Counted from the first letter of the stretch, positions 50,817 to 59,926 are shown. The stretch: DNA of 64,000 nt from Planctomycetaceae bacterium (GCA_002726245.1 PBSM01000188.1:19632-83631), one strand, 5' to 3'. Numbers and translations are program-made. Notes: generated from the sequence alone by a model not told the origin.

Positions 50817-52259
50817 ATGTCAGAGCAGATTCCCATCATCGATCGTCGCAGTTTTCTAACCGGTTTGGGGGCGGGAAGCGCAGCTCTAGCCACACTCCTG
50901 GCTAGTGATGCTCTCTGCGATACAGCAACGGTGGAGTCCGACGGATTAGGTGGTCTCCCACACTTCGCACCGAAGGCAAAGCGGGTCATCTACCTCTTCC
51001 AGTCCGGCGCTCCTTCGCAGATGGATTTGTTCGATCACAAGCCCGGCTTGGCCAATCGACGAGCAGACGAACTTCCCGACTCGATTCGGCAGGGCCAGCG
51101 TCTGACCGGAATGACCGCCAGCCAAGCCAGCTTTCCTGTTGCACCGAGCATGTTCAAGTTCGCTCAGCACGGCGAAAGTGGAGCGTGGCTGAGCGAGCTA
51201 CTACCACACACCGCCAAGCTCGCTGACGAGCTTTGTTTTGTGAAGACACTTCACACCCAAGCTATCAATCACGATCCAGCGATCACATTCTTCCAGACTG
51301 GAGCGCAGCTTGCAGGCCGGCCCAGCATGGGAGCCTGGTTGTCATACGGCCTTGGCTCGATGAACGAGAACCTGCCGGCGTTTGTTGCCATGGTGTCGGC
51401 GCCAACAGTAGGGAGCGGTGGCCAGCCTCTCTACGATCGATTGTGGGGGAGTGGATTCCTGCCGACGAAGTATCAGGGAGTGAAGTTTCGATCTGTCGGC
51501 GACCCCGTTTTGTACCTGTCAGATCCACCGGGGACGGACAAAGCAATGCGGCGAAGAATGCTGGACGACTTGGCAAGACTGAACGCAGTGAACCTAGAGA
51601 AATTCGGCGACCCCGAGATCTCGACCCGCATTGCGCAGTACGAATTGGCGTTTCGTATGCAATCGTCGGTGCCGGAGTTAACTGACGTCACCCAGGAGCC
51701 AGAGCACACTTTTGAACTCTACGGAGACGCGGCGAAGAAGCCTGGCAGCTATGCCTATAACTGCCTGCTGGCGCGGCGTCTGGTCGAGCGTGGCGTGCGC
51801 TTCGTGCAACTCTTTCATCGCGGCTGGGACCAGCACACAAAGCTTCCCGAGGGCATTCGCACGCAATGCAACGACACGGACCAAGGCTCTGCGGCGCTAA
51901 TTCAAGATCTTAAACAACGCGGCTTACTGAAAGACACGCTCGTCATCTGGGGCGGCGAGTTCGGACGGACTGTTTACTGCCAAGGCAAGTTAACGGCAGA
52001 CGACTACGGTCGCGACCATCACCCGCGTTGCTTCTCGATCTGGATGGCAGGCGGTGGCGTGAAGCCGGGTGTGTCGTACGGCCAGACTGACGATTACAGC
52101 TACAACATCGCGGAGAACGCCGTCCACGTACACGACTTGCACGCCACGATGTTGCATTGTCTCGGGATCGATCACGAGCGTCTGACCTTCAAATTCCAAG
52201 GCCGCTATTATCGCCTGACCGACGTCCACGGAAGGGTCGTGCCGGAACTGCTCGCATAG
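50817..52259 (+). CDS. DUF1501 family protein, Tat-exported
   Basis: 480 aa, close to the usual length of the DUF1501 family (PF07394), which is expanded in planctomycetes and structurally related to sulfatase/phosphatase folds. The N-terminus has a twin-arginine signal (DRRSFLTG at about residues 9-16) followed by an Ala/Leu-rich hydrophobic stretch ending near residue 34, so export folded through Tat is expected. Family landmarks visible are [15 protein letters not shown] early on, a GSGGQPL stretch in the middle, WGGEFGRT and GRDHHP in the C-terminal half. DUF1501 genes usually sit beside a DUF1549/DUF1553 cytochrome-type partner; none is present here. It is transcribed divergently from giant B. 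The substrate is unknown. Confidence 0.9.
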   Translation: MSEQIPIIDRRSFLTGLGAGSAALATLLASDALCDTATVESDGLGGLPHFAPKAKRVIYLFQSGAPSQMDLFDHKPGLANRRADELPDSIRQGQRLTGMTASQASFPVAPSMFKFAQHGESGAWLSELLPHTAKLADELCFVKTLHTQAINHDPAITFFQTGAQLAGRPSMGAWLSYGLGSMNENLPAFVAMVSAPTVGSGGQPLYDRLWGSGFLPTKYQGVKFRSVGDPVLYLSDPPGTDKAMRRRMLDDLARLNAVNLEKFGDPEISTRIAQYELAFRMQSSVPELTDVTQEPEHTFELYGDAAKKPGSYAYNCLLARRLVERGVRFVQLFHRGWDQHTKLPEGIRTQCNDTDQGSAALIQDLKQRGLLKDTLVIWGGEFGRTVYCQGKLTADDYGRDHHPRCFSIWMAGGGVKPGVSYGQTDDYSYNIAENAVHVHDLHATMLHCLGIDHERLTFKFQGRYYRLTDVHGRVVPELLA

Positions 52260-52260
52260 C

Positions 52261-52367
52261 TAGTACCGGACATCATTGGATTTTGTCAGTAGGACGGAGT
52301 TGTACTCGTTTCTTTTCCCGGTAGGAGTGCAACTCCGACCTACAGAATCGAGTGACGTCCAGTATTA
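52261..52367. repeat. 107-bp palindromic element, copy 1
   Basis: It fills almost the whole gap between the convergent DUF1501 and Ldh genes. The ends are imperfect inverted repeats (11 bp, 9 matching). The core arms 52289-52307 and 52325-52343 pair at 17 of 19 positions. It aligns along its length with the reverse complement of 59786-59893. The family could be a REP/MITE-like repeat and may serve as a bidirectional terminator here (inference). Confidence 0.75.
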
Positions 52368-52371
52368 GCGA

Positions 52372-53403
52372 CTATACCTCGATCCCCAGACCGCTTGCCG
52401 TTTCTACAATCTGCTGCCAGGTATTGTCGTCGAGTTCGATGCCGTTGGCAGTGCGGTCGGTTCGGTTGCGGGCCTCGATTTCGCCCGGCATCAGAATGTC
52501 GCCGTCCGGCGTCACCGGCGCCGAAGTTTTGACGTAATCAATGAAGCGTTTTATCTCGGCTTGCAGTTCTGTCTTGTCGGCGAAGAAGCTCGGGTCGAGA
52601 TAGATCGACAGCATGCCATTGTGCAAGCGATCGGCGTTCTTCGGATTCGTGCAATCTCCGCCGGTAAGTGCACCCGCCATCATCTCGGCGATGATTCCAA
52701 GCCCGTAGCCCTTGTGAGCACCAAACGGCAAGATTGCTCCCGGGTCGGAATAGAACGTTCCAGGATCAGTGCTCGGATTTCCCTTCGCGTCGATGATGCA
52801 GCCCTCTGGTAACTGGACGCCCTTGTTCAACGCCACCTTGATCTTGCCCTCGGCGATCATACAAGCCGAGATGTCGAGCACGATTGGATCACGGCCATCG
52901 ACAGGCACCCCAGCAGCGATTGGATTCGCCGACATGCGTCGTTCGATGCCGCCAAAGGGCGCAACAAGAAGACCCTTGCCAGACGTGTTGACATAGTGCA
53001 GCGAGAACTTTCCTGCCTCGGCAGCCATCTGAGGCCAGTCTCCAATCCTCCCGAGATGCCCCACGTGACGCAACGCAATCGCCGACACGCCGTACTTACT
53101 GCACTTGTCGATTCCCATCTGAACCGCTTGCTCGCCAATGCTTTGTCCGAATCCGGAACAGCCGTCAACGACTGCCATCACATCGTTCTCGAAGACAACC
53201 TCGATCGTCTGATTCGGCACCACCAAACCATCACGCAGCCACTCGATATATGGCTTGATACGGATCACGCCGTGCGAGTCGTGCCCCACGAGATTGGCTT
53301 CGACCAGATGTCGCCCAACCCGATTGGCTTCTTCCTCACTGCAGCCAGCTGCGGCGAAGATCTGGGAAGTGACGTTGATCAGTTCGTCCGGGGCGATTCG
53401 CAT
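52372..53403 (-). CDS. Ldh family NAD(P)-dependent oxidoreductase (malate/L-lactate dehydrogenase type)
   Basis: 343 aa from ATG 53403, which has GGAG 6 nt upstream; a longer TTG start at 53415 is less likely. The sequence matches the PF02615 family (malate/lactate/ureidoglycolate/ketogulonate-type dehydrogenases), which reduce 2-keto acids or oxidise 2-hydroxy acids with NAD(P)H and are unrelated to classical LDH. Visible landmarks are GHDSHGVIR near residue 45, the HVGHLGRIG segment with the likely catalytic His near residue 115, ANPIAAGVP, and PFGAHKGYGLG in the C-terminal third. Probably cytosolic. The exact substrate cannot be told from sequence. It is convergent with the DUF1501 gene across the palindromic element. 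Confidence 0.92.
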   Translation of the reverse strand: MRIAPDELINVTSQIFAAAGCSEEEANRVGRHLVEANLVGHDSHGVIRIKPYIEWLRDGLVVPNQTIEVVFENDVMAVVDGCSGFGQSIGEQAVQMGIDKCSKYGVSAIALRHVGHLGRIGDWPQMAAEAGKFSLHYVNTSGKGLLVAPFGGIERRMSANPIAAGVPVDGRDPIVLDISACMIAEGKIKVALNKGVQLPEGCIIDAKGNPSTDPGTFYSDPGAILPFGAHKGYGLGIIAEMMAGALTGGDCTNPKNADRLHNGMLSIYLDPSFFADKTELQAEIKRFIDYVKTSAPVTPDGDILMPGEIEARNRTDRTANGIELDDNTWQQIVETASGLGIEV

Positions 53404-53922
53404 CTTGGTCTCCAAGCTGGTAGGCCTTCATGTTTAGAGATCCGTGCAGAGGCGACGGGTCTGCGGAAAGACGGCAATTATGCGGGTTTTGATGGGCTAT
53501 TGTAGCGGTTCCGCGTTTCGCTTCACCCCATCGACGCAGCAAACGTGCTCCGTGCGTCCCGATCACATCCACGCCACTGTCTATACGGCGATGGGAACGG
53601 ATCCGAAGCTGCATTTGCTCGACCACAGCGGACGCCCCATACGAACGATCGAAGATCCGACCTCCGATCGAAGAGTTGCTGTAGGTCGGCTAGGCCACCG
53701 TAGGTCCACCCTCGCCGAGGGGACTGGTTCGCGTCTGCCGTTTCCCGCGTTGCTGGTTGACGTTTGGCGCGGTGCCACTACCGTCCAGCGCTGGTCTCTC
53801 TCGGCGAGAGAGACCTACAAAGCGGTGTTCATTTCGGCTTTGTTCGTAGATAATGCAGAGTCAGCACGGTCTGTCTTGGAAATGTAGACCCGCACAAAGC
53901 CGCTGCCGCATTTGAGTCAGGG
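53404..53922. other. Noncoding gap with structured DNA
   Basis: About 520 bp between divergently oriented genes. No convincing gene is seen: a 147-codon frame at 53444-53887 spans the hairpins and has no recognisable protein character. The left part should carry the promoter of the Ldh gene and the right part that of the helicase gene, but no clear consensus boxes were found. The right half holds the hairpin element annotated separately. Confidence 0.6.
53700..53818. repeat. Two-hairpin inverted element
   Basis: Two related 28-bp hairpins, 53700-53727 and 53791-53818, lie in inverted orientation. Both begin (read outward-in) with GTAGGTC and have a CTCGCCGAG core. The right one has a perfect 10-bp stem (53793-53802 with 53806-53815) and a 3-nt loop. 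The outer GTAGGTC/GACCTAC ends resemble short terminal repeats. It is probably a dispersed intergenic repeat, different from the 107-bp family although both contain GTAGG arms. Confidence 0.65.
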
Positions 53923-56900
53923 ATGTCCGAATCGCTTGCCAACCGCGCCTTTCCGCACGTTGTCATCCGCGCCTCGGCCGGAACGGGGAAGACGTTTCAG
54001 CTATCGAATCGATACCTGGCTCTGCTGAATGCCGGCGTGCCGCCCGATCGCATCCTGGCGACCACCTTCACTCAGAAGGCTGCCGCTGAGATCCTGGATC
54101 GGATCGTGATGCGGTTGGCCGAAGCGGTCTTCGATGACCTCGCGAGAGCGGAATTGAGTTCGTTTCTCGGTTCGCAGCCACTCGACCGCGACCGTTGCGA
54201 GACACTGCTGGCCGAACTGCTTCGCAATCTGCACCGCTTACATGTCAGCACGCTCGACAGCTTCTTCGCGCGGATGGCGCGCAGCCTGAGCTTGGAGATT
54301 GGGCTGCCACTGGCATGGCAGATCGTCGATCCGTTGCAAGATGCGACGTTGCGTGATGAAGCCATCGAAGCGGTCATTCACAAAGAGAACACGGCCGACC
54401 TCGTCACGCTCACACATTTGCTGACAAAAGGCGAGGCGTCGCGCACGGTTGGGCAATTGATACGCAGCACCGTCAACGACCTGGAGACACTCTATCAAGA
54501 AACGGATTCTGAGGCGTGGCAAAAGGTCCCTCGACACAAACCGATGGACGAAGGCGAGTCGCTGCTGTTACTGGAAGAACTGCGAACGCTGGAGTTGCCG
54601 GATAAGCGATTCGAACGCGCTCGGGATGCGGACTATCAGCGAGCGATGCTTGGTGATTGGGAGAAGTTCATCACCACCGGCATCGCCGCCAAGATCTTGG
54701 CCGGTGCAGAACTGTTCTACAAGAAGCCGATTCCGGCGGACGCGGTGTCGGTCTATGCCAGGCTGCTGGAACACGCACGAGCTTTACTCGTCAACCGGGT
54801 TGCCGTGCAGACCGAGGGATCTCACGATCTGCTCAAGCAGTTCGACGCTGAGTATCGAGAGGTCAAGCAAGATCGCCGCGCGACTCGCTTCGCCGACATT
54901 ACGCGGTCCCTCGGACAACCGCTACGCGACACGACGCCGGTTGCCGCGAACGAATTGTATCGACGATGGACGTTTCGGCTCGACACACATATCCACCATC
55001 TACTCTTGGACGAATTCCAAGACACGGCTCCGATTCAATGGGAAGTCCTGCGGCCCTTCGCGGAGCGAATCACCCAGCGGTCCGAGACAGGGTCTTTCTT
55101 CTGCGTGGGCGATACGAAGCAGGCGATCTACGGTTGGCGAGGCGGCGTGGCGGAGATCTTCGATGCGATCACGGCAGAGTTGCCGGACCTTGAGCCACAA
55201 GAACTCAATACAAGTTTTCGTTCGTCCCAAACCGTCATTGATTCCGTCAACCGGGTCTTCCAGTCCCTCGATCAACACTCGAACCTTGGACGTTCGGCAC
55301 CAGCGATATCTCGCTGGCAGACGCGATTCGAAGAGCATTCGACCGAGCGAAGTGAACTCCCTGGTTTCGCCTGCCTCGTAACGGCGCCTTCCTCCGACGA
55401 ACTCTTGGATTTCGCGGCGGATCAAGTCGCGTCGCAGGCGAACGCGGCCCCGACCTGCACGATCGGCGTGTTAGTTCGGCGGAATGAAACTGTCGGCAAG
55501 CTGATTAGCCTGCTTCGCGATCGCGACGTCTTTGCGAGCGAGGAAGGCGGCAACCCGCTCACGGATTCCGCCGCCGTTCAACTTCTCCTTTCGCTTGCTC
55601 GGCTGGTCGATCATCCCGGCGACACCATTGCACGGTTTCACGTTGCCACTTCTCCTATCGGTCCCGAAGCCGGCTTGTCGGATCACGCCGACTCTTCCAC
55701 CGCGTGGTCGGTTAGTCAAACGCTGCGACGATCACTGATCGAGCGAGGCTATGGCCCGACGGTCTCGGATTGGGCCGAGTTAGTTGCTCCACATTGCGAA
55801 CCTCGCGACGCCAATCGGGTGGCTCAGCTTGTCGAATTGGCGTTTATGTACCAAAGCAAGGCCACCGGCCGTGTTGACGATTTCATCCGCTTCGTCGAAA
55901 ACGAACGAGTCGCTGACCCGACCACGGCACATATTCGGGTGATGACGATTCACCAAGCAAAGGGATTGGAGTTCGACATCGTTGTCTTGCCGGAGTTGGA
56001 TGGCCGTCTGGCAGGTCAACCCGATTCGTTTGTGGTCCACCGCGAAACGCCAACGAAGGCTGTGGATCGCGTCTGCCGCTACGTCAACACCGACATTCAG
56101 CAGTTGTTGTCCAAGCCTTTCCAAGACATGTTTCAAGCAGCGACCGACCGCGTTGTCACCGAGTCGCTATGCGTGTTGTACGTCGCTCTGACGCGAGCCG
56201 TCCATGCGTTACAGATGATCATCGCCCCTTCAGCTTCCAACGAGCGGCTACTTCCTCGTACCTACGCCGGCTTGCTTCGAGCCACTTTACGGGACGACGA
56301 GCCAGCAGTCGCGAGCACTGTTCTGTACGAACATGGCGATCCGACATGGTCACGGCGTCTGAGCGCGTCGGGCGACGAGGATGCCGCGGAAACACTTCCA
56401 CTACGGGAAGAGATCCGTCTCGCGCCGTCAGCCGCAGACCGTCGCCGCGGGTTGGAACGCCGCAGTCCTTCAAGCCTGGAAGGCGGCTCTCGCGTCGGAC
56501 TTGCAAGTATCTTCGGCACGCGCCAATCGGCGGCCATGTTGCGAGGCTCTATCATTCACGCCTGGTTCGAGTCGATTGAATGGTTTGACGAGAATGAGCC
56601 GACTGAGGACGAGCTACTTGGAACGGCGAAAGCGTTGTTGTTTGGAGCATCAGAACGATTGGATGTCAGCGAGATGCTCGCAGACTTTCGACAGATGTTG
56701 AAGGACCAGACAATTGCTCACACGCTCTCCAAGCAAGCTTACGACGACCTGGTTGGTCTCGGCTTCGAACCGGCTCTTGCCGGCAGGGTTAAACAGCCAT
56801 GGCATCTTGTCGTTGAGAACGAGCGAACCTTCGCGGTTCGGCATGGCAGCCAGATGCTCAACGGAAGCATCGACCGCATCGTATGGCTCTATTCAGGCGA

Positions 56901-57099
56901 GCAACTAGTGGCGGCCGATGTGATTGACTACAAAACGGATCGCGTTCCGAATCAACAAGTCTTGACAGAGAAAGTAGCGTTCTATTCGCCACAGCTAGAG
57001 GCTTATCGCTCGGCCGTTTGCCGGATGTCCGGACTAACCCAAGGCCAAGTGTTGACTCGGCTGCTGTTTGTCGGAGAGGGGAAACTGGCGAACGTGTAG
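53923..57099 (+). CDS. AddA/RecB-like UvrD-family helicase with C-terminal PD-(D/E)XK nuclease
   Basis: 1,058 aa. Superfamily 1A helicase motifs appear in order: Walker A ASAGTGKT (K23), motif Ia TTFTQKAA, Walker B LLLDEFQD (D363-E364), GDTKQAIYGWRGG near 393, SFRSS, TIHQAKGLEFD (H677) and YVALTRA (753-759). The C-terminal part has the RecB-type nuclease signature: H879, D984 in GSIDRI and the DYK triad 1002-1004. This matches AddA-like enzymes, which unwind and resect double-strand DNA ends before recombination. The partner AddB-type nuclease is not adjacent; it may lie elsewhere. The ATG start is preceded by a CAGGG stretch that is close to the codon, so initiation is not certain, but Walker A at residue 17-24 leaves little room for another start. 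Confidence 0.92.
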   Translation: MSESLANRAFPHVVIRASAGTGKTFQLSNRYLALLNAGVPPDRILATTFTQKAAAEILDRIVMRLAEAVFDDLARAELSSFLGSQPLDRDRCETLLAELLRNLHRLHVSTLDSFFARMARSLSLEIGLPLAWQIVDPLQDATLRDEAIEAVIHKENTADLVTLTHLLTKGEASRTVGQLIRSTVNDLETLYQETDSEAWQKVPRHKPMDEGESLLLLEELRTLELPDKRFERARDADYQRAMLGDWEKFITTGIAAKILAGAELFYKKPIPADAVSVYARLLEHARALLVNRVAVQTEGSHDLLKQFDAEYREVKQDRRATRFADITRSLGQPLRDTTPVAANELYRRWTFRLDTHIHHLLLDEFQDTAPIQWEVLRPFAERITQRSETGSFFCVGDTKQAIYGWRGGVAEIFDAITAELPDLEPQELNTSFRSSQTVIDSVNRVFQSLDQHSNLGRSAPAISRWQTRFEEHSTERSELPGFACLVTAPSSDELLDFAADQVASQANAAPTCTIGVLVRRNETVGKLISLLRDRDVFASEEGGNPLTDSAAVQLLLSLARLVDHPGDTIARFHVATSPIGPEAGLSDHADSSTAWSVSQTLRRSLIERGYGPTVSDWAELVAPHCEPRDANRVAQLVELAFMYQSKATGRVDDFIRFVENERVADPTTAHIRVMTIHQAKGLEFDIVVLPELDGRLAGQPDSFVVHRETPTKAVDRVCRYVNTDIQQLLSKPFQDMFQAATDRVVTESLCVLYVALTRAVHALQMIIAPSASNERLLPRTYAGLLRATLRDDEPAVASTVLYEHGDPTWSRRLSASGDEDAAETLPLREEIRLAPSAADRRRGLERRSPSSLEGGSRVGLASIFGTRQSAAMLRGSIIHAWFESIEWFDENEPTEDELLGTAKALLFGASERLDVSEMLADFRQMLKDQTIAHTLSKQAYDDLVGLGFEPALAGRVKQPWHLVVENERTFAVRHGSQMLNGSIDRIVWLYSGEQLVAADVIDYKTDRVPNQQVLTEKVAFYSPQLEAYRSAVCRMSGLTQGQVLTRLLFVGEGKLANV

Positions 57100-57246
57100 G
57101 AACGCAGCTCTTTTGGAACAAACAGATTACCCCCCACCTACACGCGCGGATGGCAGAGCCGACCCACGGATGAGTTTGTCCCGCGTCCATCTCTCCGGGT
57201 CATTGGGCTCGACGCGTAAGATCTGTCTCAGGCCACGCCGAGAAGG
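57100..57246. other. Short convergent gap
   Basis: 147 bp between the helicase-nuclease and the coiled-coil gene. No gene, and no hairpin with a T-run that would stand out as a terminator. Confidence 0.5.
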
Positions 57247-58017
57247 TCAGTCGCGCCGGCTTCCAATCCGCGTGAGCAGCTTTTCAATCCGCCCAAGGCG
57301 CTCGTGCAACTCATCGACTTCCTCGCTGAGTTCGCGAACTCGATGATGCAGTTCCTCGTGAGCGCGATCGTGCTCATGATGGCCATGCTCTTGCTCCAAC
57401 TCCTCGGCGCGGTGAAGCACGTGTTCGGCTTCGTCGTGCAGCCCCGCGGCTCGCAAATGCTCAACGGCCTGATGGAGGTGCTCGATGCGTTCGCCTTGCG
57501 GTTCCTCGCGGCGTTCGTCATGAACACGGATTTCGGCGACCACGTTGCGACGATCGATGCCCGGACCGTCAAGTTCTACACGCGCTGCGTCCAGGAGCCT
57601 TTCCGCTTCCTCGAAGTGCTTTCCGTGGTGAAGCTGAATACTGTCATGCAGCTGTGCTTGCAAACGCCTTGCCGCGTCTTGCCGACCACCGCGAAGCAAG
57701 TCCGCAATACGTTCATTGATCTCGTGCAGACGCCTTTCGAATCCTTCGCCCGCAGGTCTCTCTCGCCGTTCGGCCCTTTCGGGCTCTCGCTTTGCCTGCT
57801 GTTCTCTGATCGCTTGAAGCAGTCCTTCCGCCTTCTTGCGTAGCTCCGCCGCGTCCTTCTTGTGCCCAGCGTCACTCGCCTCTTCGGCTTGGTTCATCAG
57901 CGCGGCCACTTTCTCTCGCAACTCATCTGTTTTGCGATCGTCCGCCACCGACACCGAGATAATGCTCGAAACCAGCAGGCTCAAGCCAATCAAACCAGTT
58001 GTTAGTGTGTTGCGCAT
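57247..58017 (-). CDS. His-rich coiled-coil exported protein, unknown function
   Basis: 256 aa from ATG 58017, chosen because GGAG lies about 8 nt upstream and a good signal peptide follows at once (hydrophobic TTGLIGLSLLVSSIISVSVA, then ADD); the frame extends upstream to 58074 without support. The mature part is highly charged and predicted helical throughout, rich in Glu, Arg, Lys, Ala and His, with a dense His/Glu/Asp patch at about residues 208-226 and a heptad-like end (ELSEEVDELHERLGRIEKLL). It is likely periplasmic. The His cluster could bind metal ions (inference). No family was recognised. It follows tadA by about 96 bp on the same strand. An opposing frame at 57304-57843 is treated as a shadow. 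Confidence 0.75.
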   Translation of the reverse strand: MRNTLTTGLIGLSLLVSSIISVSVADDRKTDELREKVAALMNQAEEASDAGHKKDAAELRKKAEGLLQAIREQQAKREPERAERRERPAGEGFERRLHEINERIADLLRGGRQDAARRLQAQLHDSIQLHHGKHFEEAERLLDAARVELDGPGIDRRNVVAEIRVHDERREEPQGERIEHLHQAVEHLRAAGLHDEAEHVLHRAEELEQEHGHHEHDRAHEELHHRVRELSEEVDELHERLGRIEKLLTRIGSRRD

Positions 58018-58113
58018 AAGTCCGCTCCAGAGCTGTGGGAAGTGGTAGTTTCTTAGTGTAGTGTAGTCGGGCACGGCCTCGACGACGACAGCCGGGCAGA
58101 TCGCCGGTCATTT

Positions 58114-58566
58114 CTATCCAAGACGCCTCTGGTCGGCGAAGAACGAAGTCAGGATCTGGCCACACGTCTCGGCCAAGATACCGGGGATCACTTCCGCCTT
58201 GTGATTCAAGCGATTATCGTCAAGCAAATGGAACAAAGTGTTTACGGCTCCCGCCTTCGGATCGGTCGCGCCGTAGACGACACACGGGATCCGAGCCTGC
58301 AAGATTGCCCCCGCACACATCGGACACGGCTCGAGCGTGACGTACAGGCGACACCCCTCAAGACGCCAGTCGCCTAAGGCTTCCGCGGCCTGAGTGATCG
58401 CGATCATCTCGGCGTGGGCTGTCGGGTCGTGCAGTTGTTCACGTTGATTGTAGGCGGCGGCGACGACTCGCTCGCCGTGTACGATCACCGCGCCGACAGG
58501 AACTTCATTCTGCTGGCGAGCCTCCTCGGCCTGCATCAACGCCATCCGCATGTAGCTTTCGTGCAC
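58114..58566 (-). CDS. tadA: tRNA-specific adenosine deaminase TadA
   Basis: Deaminates A34 to inosine in the wobble position of tRNA-Arg(ACG). The deaminase signature is complete: HAE with the zinc-binding His and catalytic Glu in TAHAEMIAI, then PCPMCAGA carrying the two zinc Cys. The N-terminal [11 protein letters not shown] and EVPVGAV segments align with known TadA proteins. The frame is open upstream (ATG 58635, TTG 58641), but those starts overlap the DUF1080 gene by about 55 bp. GTG 58566 begins 14 bp after that gene's stop and matches the usual TadA N-terminus, giving 150 aa; ATG 58551 is another option. It is probably co-transcribed with the DUF1080 gene upstream. Confidence 0.93.
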   Translation of the reverse strand: MHESYMRMALMQAEEARQQNEVPVGAVIVHGERVVAAAYNQREQLHDPTAHAEMIAITQAAEALGDWRLEGCRLYVTLEPCPMCAGAILQARIPCVVYGATDPKAGAVNTLFHLLDDNRLNHKAEVIPGILAETCGQILTSFFADQRRLG

Positions 58567-58580
58567 GAACTTGCCCCACT

Positions 58581-59228
58581 CTACTTGCTGATCTCGCGGA
58601 TCTGCAGCTTTCGCAAGGCCGAGCGAGTCTCCCATGCACAAATACCGAAGGGTTTGGAGAGATTCACCTCGCTGCGAGTCGAGATTTTTTTGCCGACGAT
58701 ATCTTGATCGATGACGTGGTCATCATCGATCCAAGCGTCCAGCTTCTCCGGTGTAACACGAAGACGGATCTTGTACCAACGTTCCTTCTTGAAGTTCATG
58801 AAGGTCGTCGTATCGTTCTCCGAGGCATCACTGCCATCGATACTCGATATCCCGACGACTGCACCGCCCCAACCTCCGATGATGAAGCTTGCGTGAGACT
58901 CTGCAACGGGAAAAGTCATTCCGCAAAAGAAATCAACGCCGTCAACTCGCATCGCTTCCAGACTGACTTCGTAGTTCGTCTTCGGGAACTTGCCTTTGTA
59001 AGTGATGCCGGTCAGCGACGAACCGAAGTCCATGTTGATCACGCCATCTTCGACTTCGACATCGCCCTCGCCACCGAAATTCGTGATCTTCCAACCTTCG
59101 AGCGTCTTGCCATCAAACAGCGGTTTCCACTTGGAGGCTTTCGACTCTTCGCCAGTCGCCGGGGCCAGAACACATACTAGAAGTAGGAGGCTGTTGGATA
59201 TTGCCATCGAGAGCGACGCAGGTTTCAT
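58581..59228 (-). CDS. DUF1080 (3-keto-disaccharide hydrolase family) exported protein
   Basis: 215 aa from ATG 59228, supported by GGAG about 9 nt upstream and an immediate signal peptide (Met-Lys-Pro start, hydrophobic [13 protein letters not shown], cleavage near ATGEE). The frame extends to 59300 but without a better start. The mature protein opens with the family hallmark [13 protein letters not shown] and has a jelly-roll-like (LamG-related) beta pattern to the end, as in PF06439, a family very abundant in planctomycetes and linked to 3-keto-glycoside hydrolysis. Periplasmic action on glycans is likely; the substrate is not known. It is at the head of a minus-strand cluster with tadA and divergent from the VanZ-like gene. 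Confidence 0.88.
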   Translation of the reverse strand: MKPASLSMAISNSLLLLVCVLAPATGEESKASKWKPLFDGKTLEGWKITNFGGEGDVEVEDGVINMDFGSSLTGITYKGKFPKTNYEVSLEAMRVDGVDFFCGMTFPVAESHASFIIGGWGGAVVGISSIDGSDASENDTTTFMNFKKERWYKIRLRVTPEKLDAWIDDDHVIDQDIVGKKISTRSEVNLSKPFGICAWETRSALRKLQIREISK

Positions 59229-59374
59229 GGTAGAATCTCCGAAGATGATGCAAACGGCCGATCCTTGAGCAGCGAGCGACCGTAGTGGAACGACGGGCAT
59301 TTCAGATGCTGAGTTTACCGTAACCAGCGCCGACGTGCATAGGAAGCCGACTCTTCTTGCCCACCAAACCTAAT

Positions 59375-59788
59375 ATGCTTCGATTGTTGACTCTCGGAAC
59401 GCTCGGTTGCTACTGGACGGCGATCTTCATCGGTACGCACTTGCCGTCTGGCTTGGGCAAGATGCCGAACTTCAACGACAAATGTCTGCACCTTGGAGCA
59501 TATGCCGGATTGGCGTTCCTGCTAGCGGCTGCGCTGACGGCCTTCCGGCTGAAGCGTGGCACGCTGCTGATAACCTTAGCAGTCGCCGCAGTCTATGGAT
59601 GCGTTGACGAACTCACGCAGATGCTCGTCAACGGGCGGCAGGCCGATGTCGCCGACTGGGCCGCCGATGTGTTTGGAGCGGGCGTCGGGGCAGTTGCGTT
59701 TGCCGTTGGGCTTCTGCTCATCACAGGGCGGTTCCCAAACACGGCCAGTTCAGACGAAATCGTCGTCGAGAGTAGCGATCCGACGTAG
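59375..59788 (+). CDS. VanZ-like family membrane protein
   Basis: 137 aa from ATG 59375; a TTG start at 59357 would add six residues and has AGGAAG upstream, so it cannot be excluded. Four hydrophobic segments are visible: LLTLGTLGCYWTAIFIGT, LGAYAGLAFLLAAALTAF, TLLITLAVAAVYGCV and VFGAGVGAVAFAVGLLLI. VanZ family (PF04892) landmarks are present: a D-K-x-x-H turn after the first helix, the YGCVDELTQ segment and DVADWAADVFGAG. VanZ of Enterococcus gives low-level teicoplanin resistance, but most chromosomal members have no proven role. Its stop codon is the first three bases of palindromic element copy 2. Confidence 0.85.
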   Translation: MLRLLTLGTLGCYWTAIFIGTHLPSGLGKMPNFNDKCLHLGAYAGLAFLLAAALTAFRLKRGTLLITLAVAAVYGCVDELTQMLVNGRQADVADWAADVFGAGVGAVAFAVGLLLITGRFPNTASSDEIVVESSDPT

Positions 59789-59893
59789 TACCTCGATTCA
59801 ATCGATTCTGTAGGTTGACGCTGTACTCCGACCAGGGAAACAGACGGAGTGCAACTCGGTCCTACTCACAAAATCAAACGAACTGAGGTACTA
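59786..59893. repeat. 108-bp palindromic element, copy 2
   Basis: Ends in perfect 9-bp terminal inverted repeats, TAGTACCTC (59786-59794) and GAGGTACTA (59885-59893). The reverse complement aligns with 52261-52367 throughout, including GTAGGAC/GGAGT arms and a CCTACAGAATCGA block. The left end supplies the TAG stop of the VanZ-like gene. Confidence 0.75.
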
Positions 59894-59926
59894 GGCTAAG
59901 CTAAGCGATTGTGTAAAAACTACTCC

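Noticed and set aside
53444..53887. Plus-strand frame of 147 codons in the gap before the helicase gene
   Set aside because: It spans the two hairpins, has no ribosome binding site and no protein-like character.
54626..55381. Plus-strand frame of 251 codons inside the helicase gene
   Set aside because: Wholly contained in another frame of a gene whose helicase motifs are all intact; Ser/Arg-rich shadow composition.
57304..57843. Plus-strand frame of 179 codons
   Set aside because: Exactly opposite the coiled-coil gene, which has a signal peptide, a ribosome binding site and coherent composition; the plus frame has none of these.
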